Source: Nocardioidaceae bacterium (GTDB lineage: Bacteria > Actinomycetota > Actinomycetes > Propionibacteriales > Nocardioidaceae). From it: 64,000 nucleotides of DNA. Under the pieces are notes generated by a model. That model saw only the letters and a list, made by a program, of their open reading frames with translations, ran no database searches and was not told the DNA's origin. The DNA is taken from the NCBI GenBank assembly GCA_018672315.1, contig CP076053.1:2033827-2097826 (forward strand), given 5' to 3'. Each line of letters opens with the position of its first letter. Position 1 is the first letter of the stretch. The translations under genes and the position numbers were made by a program. Below, piece by piece: positions 1 through 9,434 of the stretch.

Positions 1-667
1 CCGCGGGTCGCGAGGCGCGCGCGTTCGGACCGCTCGGCACGCGTGTCGCGACCAACGAGGCGGCCTGCAGCACGGGCCCGCGCCGGGCGTCGTCGGCCTT
101 GACCAGCGAGATCCTCACCTGCCACCCGGCGATGCGGCCGTCCGCAGCCGACGTGGCGCGCAGGGTGTCGGTCGCCAGCGAGGTCAGGTCGTCGACCTGG
201 GACCCGCCGGAACGGCGCAGCACGGTGTGGTCGCCCGCGGCCCAGCGCGCCACGGTGTCCCAGCTGCCCTGGCTGCCCGTGGCGTCCCGACCCCGTGCCT
301 GCACCACGACCAGGGTGCCGCGCGGGGTCCGGGCCCGCCACGACGGGATCATCTCCGTGGCGCCGAATTCCGTCGCGACCCACGGTGAGGTCCAGCGGGC
401 CACGGACGCCTGGCGCCGCACGCCGTCGACGTCGGTGAAGCGCGTACGGCGCGCGCCCTGCCCGACCCGCACGGTGTCGCCGCGCGCCTCGATGCCTTGT
501 CCGGTGCCGCGGGCGAAGTCGGCGGCGGTGTCCCACGAGGTGTCCAGGATGCGCCGTCCCGCGGCCTCGGCGGGTGCCGCGTTGGCCGTGGAGATCACTG
601 CGGTCGCGGCGAGAGCGGCGACCATGGTCGCGACGGTCAGGGTGCTGCCGGCGGGGTGTCGGTTCAC
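1..667 (-). CDS. Secreted C39-family peptidase-like protein, N-terminal part (cut by window edge)
   Basis: An open frame runs from a GTG at 665-667 off the left edge; about 222 residues are visible and no stop is seen. The N terminus (VNRHPAGSTLTVATMVAALA) is a Sec signal peptide ending near an AxA site. The following region contains blocks such as WTSPWVATEFG, GSWDTVARWAAGD and WQVRISLV. These resemble the N-terminal accessory domain of actinobacterial secreted C39-like (papain-fold) peptidases. The catalytic domain would lie beyond position 1 and cannot be seen, so the enzymatic assignment is an inference from the accessory domain. The gene is divergent from the lipoprotein gene at 810, and the 142-bp gap should hold both promoters. 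Confidence 0.6.
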   Translation of the reverse strand, partial: MNRHPAGSTLTVATMVAALAATAVISTANAAPAEAAGRRILDTSWDTAADFARGTGQGIEARGDTVRVGQGARRTRFTDVDGVRRQASVARWTSPWVATEFGATEMIPSWRARTPRGTLVVVQARGRDATGSQGSWDTVARWAAGDHTVLRRSGGSQVDDLTSLATDTLRATSAADGRIAGWQVRISLVKADDARRGPVLQAASLVATRVPSGPNARASRPA

Positions 668-809
668 GGCGTCACGGTAGACAACATCCGTCACACGCGT
701 CCCAGGAGTCGGGGACTCGACGGAATCGACTCGCTACGACGTGATCAGCACGAGCTCTCGAGCCTTCGCGAGCCCCGCTCGTGTCGGTGTGGCGTGTGAG
801 GGTGCAGCC

Positions 810-1643
810 ATGACGCGGCGTACGACCCCCGGCCTCCTCGCCGCCACGGTCGTCCTGGCGCTCAGCGGCTGCGTCCCCCCGACGGGCCCGGCCGAGGCGC
901 CGAGCCGCACCGACGGCGCGGCGGCCGCGGCGCTGGGCGACCTGCCGGTGCAGCGTCACGCGTCCCCGACCGACTACGACCGTGACGCCTTCGGCCAGCC
1001 GTGGCTCGACGCCGACCGCAACGGCTGCGACACCCGCAACGACATCCTCGGCGAGCAGCTGGACGACCCGACCTTCAAGCCCGGCACCCGCGACTGCAAG
1101 GTGCTCACCGGTCTGCTCGAGGACCCCTACACCGGCGCGCCGATCGCCTTCGACGACGCCGACGGCGACGGGTCCGGCATCGACGTCGACCACGTGGTCG
1201 CGCTGGGCAACGCGTGGGTCACCGGCGCCGCGGGACGGGACGCGTCCGAGCTCGCCGCCCTGGCCAACGACCCGCTCAACCTGCTCGCGGTCGACGCGGG
1301 CGCCAACCGTTCCAAGGGGGACGGGGACGCGGCCACGTGGCTGCCGCCGCGACGGTCGGTCCGGTGCGCGTACGTCGCGCGTCAGGTGGCGGTCAAGACG
1401 AAGTACGCGCTGTGGGTCACCGCTGCGGAGCGGATGGCCATCGCACGGGTCCTCGACGGTTGCCCCGGCCGGGCCTTGCCCGTCGACTCAGGCGCCCCCA
1501 CGAGCGTCCCCTTCCTCGCCGGCGACGCCGACGACTCCAGCTGCGCCGACCTCGCCGCCCGCGGACTCACCCCGGTCCAGCGCGGCGAGGACGCGTACGC
1601 CCCGGCACTGGACGGCGATGGCGACGGCATCGCCTGCGAGTGA
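810..1643 (+). CDS. HNH (DUF1524) family lipoprotein with excalibur Ca-binding tail
   Basis: The 277-aa product is a predicted lipoprotein: a short basic N terminus, a hydrophobic stretch and the lipobox LSGC. The central domain carries the DUF1524/GmrSD-type HNH signature, DVDHVVALGNAW (His about 128) followed by NDPLNLLAVDAGANRSKGD, the usual Asn/His/Lys positions of secreted actinobacterial HNH nucleases. The last 40 residues have a Cys pair and DGDGDGIACE, an excalibur calcium-binding domain. The likely role is an extracytoplasmic nuclease, but the substrate is unknown. ATG 810 was chosen over the in-frame GTG at 741 because it places the signal sequence at the N terminus. Confidence 0.85.
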   Translation: MTRRTTPGLLAATVVLALSGCVPPTGPAEAPSRTDGAAAAALGDLPVQRHASPTDYDRDAFGQPWLDADRNGCDTRNDILGEQLDDPTFKPGTRDCKVLTGLLEDPYTGAPIAFDDADGDGSGIDVDHVVALGNAWVTGAAGRDASELAALANDPLNLLAVDAGANRSKGDGDAATWLPPRRSVRCAYVARQVAVKTKYALWVTAAERMAIARVLDGCPGRALPVDSGAPTSVPFLAGDADDSSCADLAARGLTPVQRGEDAYAPALDGDGDGIACE

Positions 1644-1671
1644 GCCGAGGGAACGACAGGCGGGGCCGCCC

Positions 1672-3192
1672 TCAGCGGCCGTACGGCGTCAGCAGCTGGT
1701 CCACCGGCGCGTAGTCGTCGGTGAGCACCGGGGAGTCCCCGATGAAGGACTCCAGCTCGGTGCCGCCCACGGCGGTCCACCCGACCTCACGCTCGTCCAG
1801 GGAGGCCTGCAGCGCCGGGATGTCGAGCGGGCCGTCGGCCGAGGCCACGGCCACGACGTTGCCGCCGTCGAGGAGGCTCAACGTCGCCGGCGGCGCCAGT
1901 AGCGCGACGTCGGCGAAGACCCGCTGCATCGTGGCGAGCTCGGCCCGGGCGAAGGCCATCGGCGGGTTGTCGATGATGTTGACGACGTACGTGCCGTCCC
2001 CCGCGAGCACCCGCTCGATCTGCGCCAGCGCCTCGACCGTCGTCAGGTGCCAGGGCACGGACACACCCCCGAAGGCGTCCCCGACCACGAGGTCCTGGCT
2101 GTCGTCAGCGAGCTCGCGGAGCCCGAGCCGGCCGTCCTCCACCCGCACCTCGATGCCGGTGTCGCCGCCGGTCTCGAGCCCGAGCGCGCGGCGGTCGAGG
2201 TCGACGACGCCCTGGTCGATCTCCGAGACGGTCGAGCTGGTGCCCGGCCGGGTCTGCGCCAGCCAGCGGGGGATCGTGACCCCTCCGGCGCCGAGGTGGT
2301 GCGTCGTGCGCGGGTCGGCGCCGGGCAGCCGTGCGTCGATCGCCGAGGCGACCGCCTTGACGTAGGAGAACTCCAGGTGGGTGGGGTCGGCGAGGTCGAC
2401 GTAGGAGTGCCGCAGCCCGTCGAGCACCAGCGTGCGGCCCGACGCGAGGTCGGGGTCCTCGACCACGATCGCGCAGTGGTAGGTCGTCTCCACGTCGCAG
2501 CCCGACCCGACCGCGAGCGAGCCGAGTCCACCGATGACCACGGCCCCCGCGGCCAGGGCCTGGCCGCCACGGGCCCAGCCGCCGAGCCATCCGGCCAGCA
2601 CGACGGCCGTCGCGAGCAGCACCACGCCGAGCCCGACCAGGATGACGCTGACCGGCACCGCGGAGATGAGCACGAAGCCCGTCACCACCGTGCCGACGAT
2701 CGCCCCGGCGGTGGAGATGCCGGAGAGCCTCCCGACGACCGTGCCGGTCTCCTCCAACGTGGTCAGGCGCAGCTTGGTGACGATCGGCGTCACCGCCGCC
2801 AGCAGCGCGCCGGGCACCAGGATCGACAGCGCCGAGACCAGCACCAGCAGTCCAGGGGCAGCGACCCCCACGAGGCGTACGACGAACGGTGTCAGGGCGA
2901 CCGCGGCCCCGGAGACGCCGATGGCCGGGGCCAGCAGCAGCCGCGGGGCGAACCGGTCCGCAGCCCGCCCGCCGAGCCACGACCCGGCCGCGATCGCGGC
3001 GAGCGCGATGCCGATGACCAGCGTCGAGGTCTCCAGGGTGAGCCCGAGGTACGGAGCGAGCAGCCGCAGCGCCACGAGCTCGACGACGAGCACCGCGGCG
3101 GAGGTGCCGAACACGAGCGCGATGGCGGCGCGCTCGCCCAGCGTCGCGCCGGAGCGCCCGGTCGGGGGAGTGCCTGTCACGTCGCCAAGCAT
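1672..3192 (-). CDS. Membrane-fused spermidine synthase-like protein
   Basis: This is a 506-aa protein. Residues about 20-230 form several hydrophobic helices (for example LVFGTSAAVLVVELVALRLL), and the C-terminal half is a soluble methyltransferase-fold domain. That domain contains HHLGAGGVTIPRWLA and STVSEIDQGVV, which match the nucleotide-binding GxG and acidic strand of the spermidine synthase (SpeE) family. The architecture is the fused MFS/spermidine synthase type common in actinobacteria. Whether it makes polyamines is unproven; many members have unknown substrates. It converges on the HNH lipoprotein gene with a 28-bp gap. Confidence 0.8.
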   Translation of the reverse strand: MLGDVTGTPPTGRSGATLGERAAIALVFGTSAAVLVVELVALRLLAPYLGLTLETSTLVIGIALAAIAAGSWLGGRAADRFAPRLLLAPAIGVSGAAVALTPFVVRLVGVAAPGLLVLVSALSILVPGALLAAVTPIVTKLRLTTLEETGTVVGRLSGISTAGAIVGTVVTGFVLISAVPVSVILVGLGVVLLATAVVLAGWLGGWARGGQALAAGAVVIGGLGSLAVGSGCDVETTYHCAIVVEDPDLASGRTLVLDGLRHSYVDLADPTHLEFSYVKAVASAIDARLPGADPRTTHHLGAGGVTIPRWLAQTRPGTSSTVSEIDQGVVDLDRRALGLETGGDTGIEVRVEDGRLGLRELADDSQDLVVGDAFGGVSVPWHLTTVEALAQIERVLAGDGTYVVNIIDNPPMAFARAELATMQRVFADVALLAPPATLSLLDGGNVVAVASADGPLDIPALQASLDEREVGWTAVGGTELESFIGDSPVLTDDYAPVDQLLTPYGR

Positions 3193-3263
3193 GCAGGTCG
3201 CCCCCGACGGTCCCGCCCCCGGCGGCCGGTCCGTCCACAGCCCGGCCTCGTTAGGCTTGGCCG

Positions 3264-4706
3264 GTGACCCTCCGGCTCCACGACTCCGCCTCCCGCCAGG
3301 TGCGTGACTTCACGCCCCTGCGTCCCGGCCATGTCGGGGTGTACGTGTGCGGTCTGACGGTGCAGTCCGAGCCGCACGTCGGGCACGTGCGGTCGGCGGT
3401 GAACTTCGACGTGCTGCGCCGCTGGCTGCTCGCCCGCGGGGACGAGGTCACCTTCGTCCGCAACGTCACCGACATCGACGACAAGATCATCGCCAAGGCC
3501 GAGGCGGCCGGGGTGCCGTGGTGGGCCCACGCGTACGCGGTGCGGCGGCAGCTCGACGCGGCGTACGCCTCGCTCAACGTCCTGCCTCCCACCTACGAGC
3601 CGCTGGCCACCGGCCACATCACCGAGATGACCGACCTCATCGCCGAGCTGGTCGAGCGCGGCCACGCGTACGCCGCCGCGGACGGCTCCGGCGACGTCTG
3701 GTTCGACGTGGCCGGCTTCGAGGCGTACGGCGCCCTCACCGCCCAGGGCGGCGGCCGCGCCGCCGAGACGCCCGTGGAGTCCACCGAGTCGCCCACCGAG
3801 TCGCCCGACAGCGGCAGCAAGCGCGACCCCCGCGACTTCGCGCTGTGGAAGGGCGCCAAGCCTGGCGAGCCGGAGACCGCGTCCTGGTCCTCCCCATGGG
3901 GTCGCGGCCGCCCGGGGTGGCACATCGAGTGCTCGGCCATGGCAGGCAAGTACCTCGGCGACGCCTTCGACATCCACGGCGGCGGTCTCGACCTGCGGTT
4001 CCCGCACCACGAGAACGAGCTCGCCCAGTCCCGGGCCGCGGGCCGCGACTTCGCGTCGTACTGGCTGCACAACGCCTGGATCACCACCGCCGGCGAGAAG
4101 ATGAGCAAGTCGCTCGGCAACTCCCTGACGGTGCCGGCGGTGCTGCAGCGCGTCCGCGGTGTGGAGCTGCGCTTCTACGTGGTCGCCGCGCACTACCGCT
4201 CCCACGTGGAGTTCTCCTTCGAGGCGCTCGAGGAGTCCGCGGCCGGCTTCCGACGCGTCGAGGGCTTCCTCGAGCGCGCTGCGGCCGCCGGTCACCGGGC
4301 CGACGTCGGGGTGGCGTACGACGCCCTGCCGGCCGCGTTCGTCGACGCGATGGACGACGACCTCGGCACGTCGGCGGCCGTCGCTGCGCTGCAGGCGGCG
4401 GTGCGCGAGGGCAACCGGCAGCTCACCGAGGACCCGGCCGCTGTCGCCGACACCGTCGCGGCCGTACGCTCGATGCTGGGCGTGCTCGGGTGCGACCCGC
4501 ACGACGCAGCGTGGGGCGGGAGCGCCGACGACGCGCGGCTCACCGTGGCGCTGGACTCCCTGGTCGGCTCCCTGCTCACCCAGCGCGCCGAGGCCCGGGC
4601 CGCCAAGGACTTCGCGGCGGCCGACGCCGTCCGTGACAGCCTGAAGGCAGCGGGCATCGAGGTCGCCGACGGCCGCGACGGGGCGACCTGGTCGCTGGGC
4701 GACTGA
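3264..4706 (+). CDS. cysS: Cysteine--tRNA ligase
   Basis: The 480-aa class I aminoacyl-tRNA synthetase charges tRNA-Cys in the cytoplasm. Visible motifs are the zinc-site Cys in YVCGLTVQ, the HIGH-like PHVGH, the zinc ligands in WHIECSAM and FPHHENE, and the KMSKS loop in [10 protein letters not shown], followed by a DALR-type helical C terminus. Length and KMSKS context fit CysS better than the mycothiol ligase paralogue MshC, which is shorter. The start is GTG 3264. It is followed by rlmB 37 bp downstream, a pairing usual in actinobacteria, so the two are probably co-transcribed. Confidence 0.95.
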   Translation: MTLRLHDSASRQVRDFTPLRPGHVGVYVCGLTVQSEPHVGHVRSAVNFDVLRRWLLARGDEVTFVRNVTDIDDKIIAKAEAAGVPWWAHAYAVRRQLDAAYASLNVLPPTYEPLATGHITEMTDLIAELVERGHAYAAADGSGDVWFDVAGFEAYGALTAQGGGRAAETPVESTESPTESPDSGSKRDPRDFALWKGAKPGEPETASWSSPWGRGRPGWHIECSAMAGKYLGDAFDIHGGGLDLRFPHHENELAQSRAAGRDFASYWLHNAWITTAGEKMSKSLGNSLTVPAVLQRVRGVELRFYVVAAHYRSHVEFSFEALEESAAGFRRVEGFLERAAAAGHRADVGVAYDALPAAFVDAMDDDLGTSAAVAALQAAVREGNRQLTEDPAAVADTVAAVRSMLGVLGCDPHDAAWGGSADDARLTVALDSLVGSLLTQRAEARAAKDFAAADAVRDSLKAAGIEVADGRDGATWSLGD

Positions 4707-4743
4707 CTTTCCTGCACGATCCAGACTCGAGACGGGACACCTC

Positions 4744-5730
4744 ATGGCCGGCAACTCCGCACGACGCGGCGCGGTGAAGAAGAGCGGCAAGGGCAACCCC
4801 ACCGCCGGCTCCGGCGGCCGCCGTCGTCGCGGGCTCGAGGGCAAGGGTCCGACGCCGAAGGCGAAGGACCGTCCCGCTCACAAGAACTTCCAGGGCGACC
4901 GCTTCGAGGGCGGCTCGGGCGCATCCGGCAGCTCCGGTGGCTCGGGCGGCTCCGGCCGTGGTCGACCGCAGCCCAAGCGACGCTCGGGCTCCGACGCCGA
5001 GTGGATCGCCGGTCGCAACTCCGTGGTCGAGGCGCTGCGTGAGGGTGTGCCGGTGCAGACCCTGTACGTCGCCGAGGGCGCCGAGCGCGACGGTCGACTG
5101 CGCGAGGCGTTCGGCCAGGCCGCCGACCGCGGCATCGCCCTGATGGAGGTCACCCGCAACGAGCTCGACCGGCTCACCCGCGGTGCGGTGCACCAGGGGC
5201 TGGCGGCGAAGGTGCCGGCGTACGAGTACGCCCACCCCCGCGACCTCGTTGCCGCCGCGAAGGCGGCGGGCGAGCCGCCGCTGATCGTGGCCCTGGACTC
5301 GGTCACCGACCCGCGCAACCTCGGTGCGATCGTCCGCTCGGCGGCCGGGTTCGGCGCCCACGGCGTACTCATCCCCGAGCGGCGGGCAGCGGGCATGACG
5401 GCCTCGGCGTGGAAGACCTCCGCGGGTGCCGCGGCGCGCATCCCCGTCGCGCAGGCGACGAACCTCGTCCGTGCCCTGGGCGATCTGAAGGACGAGGGCT
5501 GCATGGTGGTGGGCCTCGACGCGGAGGGCGAGATCTCCCTGCCCGACCTCGACCTGGCCGACGGTCCGCTCGTCGTCGTCGTCGGCAGCGAGGGCAAGGG
5601 CCTCGGCCGGCTGGTGGGAGAGACCTGCGACGCGCTGGTGTCGATCCCGATGACCAGCGGCCTGGAGTCGCTGAACGCGGGCGTCGCGGCGTCGGTCGCG
5701 CTGTACGCGGTCTCGCAGCGCCGCGCCTGA
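4744..5730 (+). CDS. rlmB: 23S rRNA (guanosine-2'-O)-methyltransferase RlmB
   Basis: The 328-aa protein begins with a Gly/Ser/Lys-rich unstructured tail of about 80 residues. A SpoU substrate-binding domain ([19 protein letters not shown]) follows, then the SPOUT methyltransferase domain. Its knot motifs are visible: [20 protein letters not shown] (motif 1), [14 protein letters not shown] (motif 2) and [20 protein letters not shown] (motif 3). It uses S-adenosylmethionine to methylate a guanosine in the peptidyl-transferase loop of 23S rRNA. The Lys/Arg- and Gly-rich N-terminal tail is typical of actinobacterial members. Confidence 0.93.
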   Translation: MAGNSARRGAVKKSGKGNPTAGSGGRRRRGLEGKGPTPKAKDRPAHKNFQGDRFEGGSGASGSSGGSGGSGRGRPQPKRRSGSDAEWIAGRNSVVEALREGVPVQTLYVAEGAERDGRLREAFGQAADRGIALMEVTRNELDRLTRGAVHQGLAAKVPAYEYAHPRDLVAAAKAAGEPPLIVALDSVTDPRNLGAIVRSAAGFGAHGVLIPERRAAGMTASAWKTSAGAAARIPVAQATNLVRALGDLKDEGCMVVGLDAEGEISLPDLDLADGPLVVVVGSEGKGLGRLVGETCDALVSIPMTSGLESLNAGVAASVALYAVSQRRA

Positions 5731-5763
5731 CCGCCGCCCTGACCGCCGCCCTGACCGCCGTGA
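5728..5763 (+). repeat. Triplicated 12-bp repeat creating four in-frame stops at the rlmB end
   Basis: The unit TGACCGCCGCCC occurs at 5728-5739 and 5740-5751, and a truncated copy at 5752-5760 is followed by TGA at 5761. Because the unit is 12 bp and begins with a stop codon, TGA recurs in the rlmB frame four times. This looks like slippage at the 3' end of the gene. Confidence 0.8.
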
Positions 5764-5776
5764 GAGCCCGGTGGGT

Positions 5777-5787
5777 GGCGTAGTCCG
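5777..5787 (+). promoter_or_regulatory. Shared 11-mer upstream of first repeat-protein gene
   Basis: GGCGTAGTCCG starts exactly 125 nt before ATG 5902. The same 11-mer starts exactly 125 nt before ATG 9435 of the paralogue. The rest of the two leaders is not obviously similar, so this is a candidate promoter or activator element. Its function is an inference. Confidence 0.4.
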
Positions 5788-5901
5788 TCCGGGGGATATC
5801 GAGCGTGCGAACGGGTGACTCGCAGCTCAAACCCCTCCGCGAACGCGGATGGAATCCTTTACTCGTGGCGACCTGAGTCGTCTGCCACAGGAGTTCCTCC
5901 G

Positions 5902-8900
5902 ATGTCCCGTCCACTCTCCCGCAAGCGCGGACTCGCCGCGTCCGCGGTGCTCGCCCTGGCTGCGTCCGGCCTGGTCCACTCGGTCGGCGCGCCCGCGTCC
6001 GCCGCGGTCGGCGACACCGGGCTCGGCACCCCGGCGGCCGAGGCGTCCGCCCAGCTGCTGCGCGTCACCGCGCTCGCGGACCAGGCCGGCATCCTGCCGC
6101 TGCCCGACGGCCTCCCGACCGGTGTCGCGGACATCGCGATCGGCGACGTCGACGGCGAGTTCGGTGTCGAGCGCGACCCCGGGTCGTACGCCACGGCGAG
6201 GAACCTGGGCGGCGAGGGCCTCCTCGGTCAGGACCTCAGCGGACTGCTGACGACCTCGACCGCGACGAGCGACGGTCCGCTCGAGCAGCAGAGCAGTCGT
6301 CTCGAGCTGCCCGCGGAGCTGCGGCCACTGCTGTCGTTGCGAGGCGGCTCGACCCGGGCGAGCGCTCGGTTCCCGGGCGATTCGGCGCTGGGTGACAGCC
6401 AGACGGCGCTGTCCTCGAGCACGGCCTCCTCCATCGACGCAGCGCTGCTGACCATCGACACGAACCCGCTGCTGCCGGGGCCCACGGACTCGCTCGTGGC
6501 CCTGCCCGGCACGGCGAGCGTCACCCAGACCACGCGCGTCGTCCCGCGGGCGGGAAAGACCTCCCAGGTCGTGGCGCAGACCCTCGCGCAGGTCGCTGAC
6601 CTGCAGCTGTTCGGCGACTTCGTCGGCGTCGAGGTCGTCTCCCAGCCCGAGCTGCTCGTCGCCACCGATGGCACCCAGGCGGGCTCGACGGTCTCCTACA
6701 CCCCGGCGGTGCTGGCCGTCACCGGCCCCCAGGGCGGCGCGGTGCCGCTGCCGGCGGGTGGCTCGATGAGCTTCGGGATCCCCGACAACCCGCTGCTGAC
6801 GCTGCGGATCAGCTCTCCGGGCACGACCGAGGTGGACACACAGGTCGCCGAGGACGGCACCGTCAGCGCCACCGCGGTCATGCTGCGGGTCGAGCTCCGC
6901 CTGGGTGGCATCACGATCGCCGACGTGCAGGCCGTGCCGATGGCCGCCTCGGCCTCCGCACCGGCAGCCGGCGTCGCGCCGGTCGACACCGACGGTGACG
7001 GCCTCGACGACGCGACCGAGCGTGACCTCGGGACCGACCCGGCGAAGGCCGACACCGACGACGACGGCGTACGCGACGGTGTCGAGGTCACCGACGGCAC
7101 CGACCCGCTGGACCCCGACACCGACGACGACGGGCTCACCGACGGCGAGGAGAAGGACGCAGGCACCGACCCGCTCAAGACCGACACCGACGGGGACGGC
7201 CTCTCCGACGGCCGCGAGGTCGACGAGACCGGCACCGACCCGCTGAAGCCGGACACGGACGGTGACGGCCTCTCCGACGGAGACGAGGTCGCTCGCGGTA
7301 CCGACCCGCTGAAGGCAGACACCGACGAGGACGGCATCTCCGACGGCGACGAGGTCACCGACGGCACCGACCCGTTGACGGCGGACACCGATGGTGACGG
7401 CGTACGCGACGGTCAGGAGAAGACCGACGGCACCGACCCGTTGAAGGCCGACACCGATGGTGACGGCGTACGCGACGGTCAGGAGAAGACCGACGGCACC
7501 GACCCGCTGAAGGCCGACACCGACGGCGACGGCTTCAGCGACGGCGAGGAGAAGACCAACGGCACCGACCCGCTCGACCCCGACGACCCGGCCGCACCCG
7601 CGGTGGACACCGACGGCGACGGCGTCGACGACGCCACCGAGGTCCTGGACGGCACCGACCCGACCAAGGCGGACACCGACGGTGACGGCGTGCGCGACGG
7701 CCAGGAGAAGGCTGACGGCACCGACCCGCTGAAGGCCGACACCGACGGTGACGGGCGTACGGACGGGCAGGAGAAGGCCGACGGCACCGACCCGCTGGAG
7801 GCCGATACCGACGGCGACGGGCGTACGGACGGCCAGGAGGCGACCGACGGCACCGACCCGCTGAGGGCCGACACCGACGGTGACGGTCTCTCGGATGGCG
7901 CCGAGGCGACGGCGGGCACGGACCCGTTGAAGGCCGACACCGACGGTGACGGTCTCTCCGACGCCGCGGAGCTGGCCGACGGCACCGACCCGCTGAAGGC
8001 CGACACGGACGGTGACGGCGTCGACGACCAGCGGGAGGGCTTCGACGGCACCGACCCGACGAAGGCCGACACCGACGGCGACGGTCTCTCCGACGGCGCC
8101 GAGAAGGCCGCCGGCACCAACCCCCGCAAGACCGACACCGACGGTGACGGTCTCTCGGACGGCACCGAGCTGGCCAACGGCAGCGACCCGCTCGACCCGA
8201 ATGACCCCGACAACGGCAACAACAACGGGGGCGGCAACAACGGGGGCGGCGACAACAACGGGGGCGGCGACAACGGGGGCGGCAACACCGACGCCGATGG
8301 CGACGGCGTCACCGACGAGCAGGAGGCCACCGACGGCACCGACCCGGACGACGTCGACACCGACGACGACGGCCTCACCGACGGCGAGGAGAAGCTGGCC
8401 GGAACCGACCCGCTCGACCCCGACTCCGACGGCGACGGCTTCACCGACGGTGCCGAGGTCACCAACGGCACCGACCCGATGAGCGCCGAGAGCCAGCCGA
8501 ACCCCGACTCCGACGGTGACGGCCTCACCGACGGCAACGAGGACCGCCTGGGCACCGACCCGAACAACCCCGACACCGACGGCGACGGCATCTCCGACGG
8601 CGAGGAGGTCCTCGGCGCGGGCACCGACCCGTCCAAGGCAGACACCGACGACGACGGTCTCGACGACAAGCAGGAGGCCGAGCTCGGCACCAACCCGCTC
8701 AGCGACGACACCGACAACGACGCCCTCACCGACGGCCAGGAGGTGCAGATCACCCGCACCGACCCGCTCGACCCGGACAGCGACGACGACCGGCTCCAGG
8801 ACGGCACCGAGGTCATCGAGATCGGCACGAACCCTCTCGACGTCGACACCGACGACGACCGGATCTCCGACTTCCGCGAGGTGAAGGGGTTCCGGGTCAA

Positions 8901-9231
8901 GAACCGCCGGGGCGTACGCACGAACCCGTTGCGCGCCGACACCGACCGTGACGGTCTGAAGGACGGGCGGGAGTGGCGCGGCACCCGCAACAAGCGCTAC
9001 AAGGTCACGTTCGTCTCCGACCCGCGCCGCAAGGACTCCGACGGCGACGGGCTCCGCGACATCGTGGAGATCTTCGGCAAGCGCAACAAGGCGTACGGCC
9101 GGCAGCCCACGGACCCGATGCGTCGGGACACCGACAAGTCGGCCGGCAACGACAAGCGCGAGATCCGGCTGGGTTCGAACCCGGCGGACCCGCGGTCCAC
9201 GCCGCGCAACCCCGACGGTCGTCGCCGCTGA
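5902..9231 (+). CDS. Secreted giant Ca-binding TSP3-like repeat protein (paralogue 1)
   Basis: The 1109-aa product has a Sec signal peptide ([17 protein letters not shown], AxA near residue 35). An N-terminal domain of about 320 residues starts at [18 protein letters not shown] and is shared with the next gene. About 30 tandem units of roughly 22 residues follow, with consensus [20 protein letters not shown]. The Asp pattern is that of thrombospondin type 3-like calcium-binding repeats. A Gly/Asn-rich linker (near 8215-8290) splits the array. The last four units diverge into a basic C-terminal module. There is no LPxTG sorting signal or C-terminal membrane segment, so it is secreted or held non-covalently. 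ATG 5902 has the SD AGGAG at 5889-5893. An adhesive or matrix role is inferred only. Confidence 0.85.
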   Translation: MSRPLSRKRGLAASAVLALAASGLVHSVGAPASAAVGDTGLGTPAAEASAQLLRVTALADQAGILPLPDGLPTGVADIAIGDVDGEFGVERDPGSYATARNLGGEGLLGQDLSGLLTTSTATSDGPLEQQSSRLELPAELRPLLSLRGGSTRASARFPGDSALGDSQTALSSSTASSIDAALLTIDTNPLLPGPTDSLVALPGTASVTQTTRVVPRAGKTSQVVAQTLAQVADLQLFGDFVGVEVVSQPELLVATDGTQAGSTVSYTPAVLAVTGPQGGAVPLPAGGSMSFGIPDNPLLTLRISSPGTTEVDTQVAEDGTVSATAVMLRVELRLGGITIADVQAVPMAASASAPAAGVAPVDTDGDGLDDATERDLGTDPAKADTDDDGVRDGVEVTDGTDPLDPDTDDDGLTDGEEKDAGTDPLKTDTDGDGLSDGREVDETGTDPLKPDTDGDGLSDGDEVARGTDPLKADTDEDGISDGDEVTDGTDPLTADTDGDGVRDGQEKTDGTDPLKADTDGDGVRDGQEKTDGTDPLKADTDGDGFSDGEEKTNGTDPLDPDDPAAPAVDTDGDGVDDATEVLDGTDPTKADTDGDGVRDGQEKADGTDPLKADTDGDGRTDGQEKADGTDPLEADTDGDGRTDGQEATDGTDPLRADTDGDGLSDGAEATAGTDPLKADTDGDGLSDAAELADGTDPLKADTDGDGVDDQREGFDGTDPTKADTDGDGLSDGAEKAAGTNPRKTDTDGDGLSDGTELANGSDPLDPNDPDNGNNNGGGNNGGGDNNGGGDNGGGNTDADGDGVTDEQEATDGTDPDDVDTDDDGLTDGEEKLAGTDPLDPDSDGDGFTDGAEVTNGTDPMSAESQPNPDSDGDGLTDGNEDRLGTDPNNPDTDGDGISDGEEVLGAGTDPSKADTDDDGLDDKQEAELGTNPLSDDTDNDALTDGQEVQITRTDPLDPDSDDDRLQDGTEVIEIGTNPLDVDTDDDRISDFREVKGFRVKNRRGVRTNPLRADTDRDGLKDGREWRGTRNKRYKVTFVSDPRRKDSDGDGLRDIVEIFGKRNKAYGRQPTDPMRRDTDKSAGNDKREIRLGSNPADPRSTPRNPDGRRR
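6984..9200 (+). repeat. TSP3-like coding repeat array
   Basis: The coding array has a period of about 66 bp (22 codons) in roughly 30 units. The freshest duplication is 7384-7440 against 7450-7506, which match over 57 bp; the whole 66-bp units differ at one base. Most other units keep GACACCGACGGTGACGG and GGCACCGACCCG but differ in between. Confidence 0.85.
8911..9050 (+). repeat. 140-bp tract shared with the second repeat-protein gene (copy 1)
   Basis: By direct comparison this tract differs from 11223-11362 at a single base, while flanking sequence is much more diverged. It encodes the conserved C-terminal module beginning [19 protein letters not shown]. Confidence 0.85.
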
Positions 9232-9241
9232 GGCAACGCCG

Positions 9242-9283
9242 CTGGTCAGGCCCGGCTCTCTCCCGAGAACCGGGCCTGACCAG
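9242..9283 (+). terminator. Intrinsic terminator hairpin after repeat protein 1
   Basis: A perfect 14-bp stem (9242-9255 with 9270-9283) encloses a 14-nt loop and begins 11 nt after the stop codon. There is no long T-run, as is usual in high-G+C actinobacteria. It separates the two paralogues into independent transcription units. Confidence 0.8.
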
Positions 9284-9309
9284 TTCCTGCGTACGGACGG
9301 GCCGGCTCG

Positions 9310-9320
9310 GGCGTAGTCCG
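9310..9320 (+). promoter_or_regulatory. Shared 11-mer upstream of second repeat-protein gene
   Basis: GGCGTAGTCCG lies 125 nt before ATG 9435, the same offset as the copy at 5777-5787 before ATG 5902. It is a candidate shared regulatory or promoter element. Confidence 0.4.
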
Positions 9321-9389
9321 CCCCCACCATGCGGGCCTGGTTATCTAGCCGGCTCGGGTCATCTTGGACCGCCTTCCCGTACCGAACAT

Positions 9390-9427
9390 CCCCCGCTTGC
9401 GTTGTGTCAGCAAGTGCCTACTGGGGG
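9390..9427 (+). promoter_or_regulatory. Possible SD-sequestering leader hairpin
   Basis: CCCCC (9390-9394) can pair with GGGGG (9423-9427), which overlaps the Shine-Dalgarno region of the gene at 9435. An inner stem pairs GCTTGC (9395-9400) with GCAAGT (9410-9415). This would mask the ribosome binding site. Folding was judged by eye. Confidence 0.35.
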
Positions 9428-9434
9428 AGAAGAC

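Noticed and set aside
3264..4706. Mycothiol biosynthesis ligase MshC instead of CysS
   Set aside because: 480 aa, [10 protein letters not shown] and the rlmB neighbour favour CysS.
6984..9200. Regular repeats that could suggest a CRISPR array
   Set aside because: The period is in frame with a signal-peptide protein, the spacers are not unique and no cas gene is present.
5827..9330. Open frames of over 1000 codons antisense to the repeat protein, and other long frames opposite the second repeat gene
   Set aside because: They arise from the strict 66-bp period and high G+C of the sense repeats; the predicted proteins are low-complexity Val/Gly-rich and have no start site or family.
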